This document shows positions 14,962 through 17,377 of a stretch of 17,377 bases of DNA, one piece after another. The notes beneath the pieces are model-generated. The model saw nothing but the letters and a program-made list of their open reading frames with translations, searched no databases and was not told where the DNA came from. Origin of the DNA: Silvanigrellales bacterium (GTDB taxonomy: Bacteria; Bdellovibrionota_B; Oligoflexia; Silvanigrellales; Silvanigrellaceae); assembly GCA_028285285.1 (NCBI GenBank), contig JANQPW010000327.1, positions 1 to 17,377 on the forward strand. The letters run 5' to 3'. The position numbers and the translations under genes are program-made. Within the stretch, counting starts at the first letter, position 1. The number at the start of each line of letters is the position of its first letter.

Positions 14962-15003
14962 TTGATCTTAACGGCTTTTGAGATTTAGTCACAGGCATGT
15001 GAC
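14962..15003 (+). promoter_or_regulatory. Candidate promoter with overlapping GTCACA/TGTGAC inverted repeat
   Basis: TTGATC (14962-14967) and TTTAGT (14984-14989), 16 bases apart, each match the sigma-70 hexamers at four of six positions, upstream of the ATG at 15039. Just after, GTCACA (14988-14993) and TGTGAC (14998-15003) are exact inverted repeats around GGCA, covering the expected transcription start. The half-site order (TCACA first) is the reverse of a CRP site, so CRP is not implied. It may be an operator or a small 5'-leader hairpin. Confidence 0.35.
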
Positions 15004-15038
15004 GGAATTTTGCCCACACAAGAGAAAGTGACGCCTTG

Positions 15039-16952
15039 ATGCACAACACAGATAAAAAATCACCAACCCGTTTCACACCCTCTTTAGCTGGGCTTGGTCA
15101 AGAGTCGATCGGTCTCCGAAACCAAGCCTGGTCTCCGAGTGATGCGGGCAAGTCTCCGATTGCGCAAGATCTTTTATCGGTAGAATGGCTCACTTTGCAA
15201 CCTGATTTGCCCGTTTTGGCGCAGGTGCTCCCTGCACAAAAGCTTGCAGCATTGCTGCAAGCGGAAGGCCTTGCTGAATCCGTTGAGCTTGTGGAGTGGG
15301 TTCGGGGCGAGCAGTTGGTCGCCGTTATGGATCATGATCTGTGGTCAACCACAGTTTCTGAGGAGGGGACTCAGTCCGTTTCCCTCGATCGTTTTTTTGA
15401 CTGGGTCCGTGTGTGGAACGAAATATCCCCTGAGTTTGCCGCTGAACGATTCCTCGAGCTCGAAGAAGAAGTGATGGTGTTGCTCATGAACGAGCTTGTG
15501 GACATTGTGCCGGTGGATCTGGAAAATGGCCGCACCGATGACGATGATCGCTTTTTTGAAACCTTAGACAAGAAGTATTTTCTGCGTTCGAAACGAAACG
15601 ATCCCGGTGCCGAAGAACTGTGTTTGCAGTTTGTCCGCTCCCTTTATGGTGTGAACCTGAGTTTGGCGGGCCGGGTGCTTGCCTATTCTGCCATGTTGGT
15701 GCGAGCCGAGTGCCAAGAGGATGCAATGCGTTGGCGCGGGGGGCGACTCGCCGATGAAGGCTTTATTGAGCGGTCAGAGGCTATTGATATGCTCCGACCA
15801 AAGGGTCTTCAGCGATGGAATTCTGAGCTTCGCCAGAAATACGCGGAAGCGGAATCGCAGGTTTGCTACCCTTCACAAACGACCGACCCCGGGGTTCTTT
15901 CCGATGCTCAACTTCGTGTGATGAAGCTTTGGAACTCGTTGCCTGAAGAGCAGCGCTTGGTTGAGCTGAGAGGTCTGATGAGGGCCGAGGAAATGGAACA
16001 GATTGTAGGGGTGGCCAACCCACCCGATCATCTTTTGGAGTCTGATCAGGAGCTGCAGAGCCAAGCTTCAGACAGGGCCGTTTCTCAAGCCTTGAAAAAA
16101 GTGAGAGCCTTGGCTCTCCGCGGAATGGGAAGTGTGTCTCCCTCTTCTGCCGGCCAGTCTGCTTTGCTTTTGGACGATGTTTTGGCGAGCATTTCTGCGG
16201 CCAATGAAACAATGGCCCTGCAGCTCAGAGAACGTTTGGCCCGTTTGGCAAATGCAGTGGCAAGTTTGTTGCAAAACCCAACTTCGAGCGACTCTCAGAA
16301 GAGAGCTCTGGAGTTGTTGCGAGGAACTGTGAACTTGGGTCTGGAGTATCTTTTGTTGAGTGACTCTGGTTCCCTAGAGCCAGCTGAATTGGCCCTCCGG
16401 TCTTCTCGTACGAAGCTCTCCTCTTTTGAGGATCGCGTTGGTGAGGCAACGGCACGCCTGAAGCAGTATGGTTTGGAGAGCGTCTTTCAGGCTGGGCTTG
16501 ACGTGCTTTTTGAATTGGCCTGCTCTGCGGCACAAACTCTTTCAGAAGTTTTGGAGAGAGATCCGAACGGCGCGGTGAGACGACTTGCGTTTCGTAAGGT
16601 TGGACACACAGCTGATGGTCAAGAGCTCAAGCTCTCTTTGGTTGAGCTTGTGAAGCTCGGACGTTATGCAGATGCACGCAGTCAGATAGCTCTCTTAGAC
16701 GAGTACCTCCCGTCTGAATCGTCCCTTCTTGTGGGAGCATTTGTGAATCGTTTTCCTGTGTTTCCTTTGGCTCTGAGCGAAACCGAAGACGGAAAGATGC
16801 TCATGGACCTGTCGGAGCGTCGCTCTCGAGTGATTGCAAGGCTTTCTGACTGGGCGGGCGCTTGGTCGGCAGTGAAAGTGATTTGCAAAAATGGAATTTC
16901 TTCAGAACAAAGTACAGGGGGTCATGCAGATGCAGAAATTGAAGTTCATTGA
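15039..16952 (+). CDS. DUF6178-like protein
   Basis: This 637-residue soluble, leucine- and glutamate-rich helical protein resembles DUF6178, a family I associate mainly with deltaproteobacteria. Supporting segments are VLPAQKLAALLQAEG (about 63-77), ELVEWVRGEQLVAVMDHDLW (83-102), and MRWRGGRLADEGF (230-242), which matches the family's characteristic W-R-x-G-R-L-A-D-x-G-F stretch. No enzyme motif, signal peptide or membrane helix is visible. The N-terminal 45 residues are polar and probably disordered. An ATG at 15039 is preferred to the overlapping TTG at 15036; the ribosome site is weak (GAGAAAG at about 11 bases). Its 3' end overlaps the next gene, implying co-transcription. The function of the family is not known to me, and the assignment rests on remembered sequence pattern rather than a profile search. 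Confidence 0.7.
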   Translation: MHNTDKKSPTRFTPSLAGLGQESIGLRNQAWSPSDAGKSPIAQDLLSVEWLTLQPDLPVLAQVLPAQKLAALLQAEGLAESVELVEWVRGEQLVAVMDHDLWSTTVSEEGTQSVSLDRFFDWVRVWNEISPEFAAERFLELEEEVMVLLMNELVDIVPVDLENGRTDDDDRFFETLDKKYFLRSKRNDPGAEELCLQFVRSLYGVNLSLAGRVLAYSAMLVRAECQEDAMRWRGGRLADEGFIERSEAIDMLRPKGLQRWNSELRQKYAEAESQVCYPSQTTDPGVLSDAQLRVMKLWNSLPEEQRLVELRGLMRAEEMEQIVGVANPPDHLLESDQELQSQASDRAVSQALKKVRALALRGMGSVSPSSAGQSALLLDDVLASISAANETMALQLRERLARLANAVASLLQNPTSSDSQKRALELLRGTVNLGLEYLLLSDSGSLEPAELALRSSRTKLSSFEDRVGEATARLKQYGLESVFQAGLDVLFELACSAAQTLSEVLERDPNGAVRRLAFRKVGHTADGQELKLSLVELVKLGRYADARSQIALLDEYLPSESSLLVGAFVNRFPVFPLALSETEDGKMLMDLSERRSRVIARLSDWAGAWSAVKVICKNGISSEQSTGGHADAEIEVH

Positions 16953-17377
16953 TAAAGGCCTCAAAGGTGCACTCGATGAAAGTCGACGTGTTCAGGCAGA
17001 AGCCGCTCTCACAAACAAATTTTTGGCTTTTTTGAACCAAGAGAGTTTCGTTGTTGAGGGAGGCTACACCGCTTCTCAAGTTCAGTTACGGGTGAGCCTG
17101 GTCAAGGAAGACGGAAGCTATTCATATCCGGTGGAAACCGTGATTGGTGCTGAGCCTTCGGCTGAGTTTGATCGCTTTCCTGAGCGGGAATGCGATGCTC
17201 TTTTTGACATGCAGGACTCCTACTGGTCGAGTTTTTTGGAAGGAGAACGTGATGTTTACGTTTCTCTTGATTGGACGGCACACCCTCTTGGAGACTTCAC
17301 AGTCTTCATTCGCGGACAAGAAACCAACCCACAGCTCATTGCAGCTGCTGATCAGTTGCTTGAAGAAGAAGGCCATG
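16930..17377 (+). CDS. Hypothetical protein, 3' end off the window
   Basis: About 149 residues are visible, with the stop beyond the window. The start at 16930 has AGGGGG eight bases upstream; another in-frame ATG at 16924 is too close to that site. The frame overlaps the end of the DUF6178-like gene by 23 bases, so the two probably form one operon. The product begins with a basic, helical stretch (KLKFIDKGLKGALDESRR). Beta-rich segments follow, such as YTASQVQLRVSLV and RDVYVSLDWTAHPLGDFTVFIRG. It has no signal peptide. I do not recognise a family, and the missing C-terminus limits any call. Confidence 0.65.
   Translation, partial: MQKLKFIDKGLKGALDESRRVQAEAALTNKFLAFLNQESFVVEGGYTASQVQLRVSLVKEDGSYSYPVETVIGAEPSAEFDRFPERECDALFDMQDSYWSSFLEGERDVYVSLDWTAHPLGDFTVFIRGQETNPQLIAAADQLLEEEGH

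Noticed and set aside
14988..15003. CRP/FNR-type binding site.
   Set aside because: The half-sites are in the reversed order (TCACA then TGTGA, four-base gap), which does not match TGTGA-N6-TCACA; kept only as an unassigned inverted repeat.
1..17377. Mobile element, prophage, CRISPR or tRNA gene.
   Set aside because: No transposase, integrase, terminal repeats, spaced direct repeats or cloverleaf sequence was seen on either strand.

Overview
This 17.4-kb window looks like chromosomal DNA from a Gram-negative bacterium. The signs are a SurA-like periplasmic chaperone, a lipoprotein with a lipobox, several Sec signal peptides, and an AmgK-type sugar kinase with a MurU-like nucleotidyltransferase (peptidoglycan recycling). 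Base composition is near 50% GC by eye. The DUF6178-like protein and the DnaQ/GIY-YIG fusion suggest a deltaproteobacterial or Bdellovibrionota-like lineage, but this is inferred from recognised families only. I see no tRNA, rRNA, insertion sequence, integrase, CRISPR array or phage gene. Fourteen protein genes fill almost the whole window, and both end genes run off the edge.

Left part (1-4870): a sugar nucleotidyltransferase (minus, cut at the left edge) is divergent from an XRE-type regulator (703-1311). Next come two overlapping plus-strand genes, an unknown cytoplasmic protein and a small exported protein (1477-2350). Their promoter is overlapped by a 24-bp near-perfect palindrome. Convergent to them is an amgK-lipoprotein pair (minus, 4870 to 2351). 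The likely recycling enzymes AmgK and MurU-like are therefore separated by a plus-strand cassette that appears to have its own regulation.

Middle (4953-10379): an 806-residue UvrA paralogue has one apparently intact and one apparently dead composite ATP site, lacks the insertion domain and the C-terminal tail, and keeps its cysteine pairs. It is followed on the same strand by a helical-repeat protein with a PUA/EVE-like C-terminus. Overlapping that gene is one for a membrane protein with a PsbP-like periplasmic domain and a proline-rich cytoplasmic tail.

Right part (10386-17377): on the minus strand are a SurA-like chaperone whose parvulin domain lacks the usual histidines, a DEDDh exonuclease fused to a decayed GIY-YIG domain, and a metallo-beta-lactamase-fold hydrolase. 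A 298-base divergent region with three inverted-repeat structures separates these from a plus-strand DUF6178-like gene and an overlapping unknown gene cut at the right edge.

A recurring theme is repair-related or folding domains that keep their architecture but have lost catalytic residues: UvrA NBD2, GIY-YIG and parvulin. The most promising unfamiliar unit is the UvrA paralogue plus TPR/EVE-like pair. The most testable regulatory element is the palindrome at 1372-1395.
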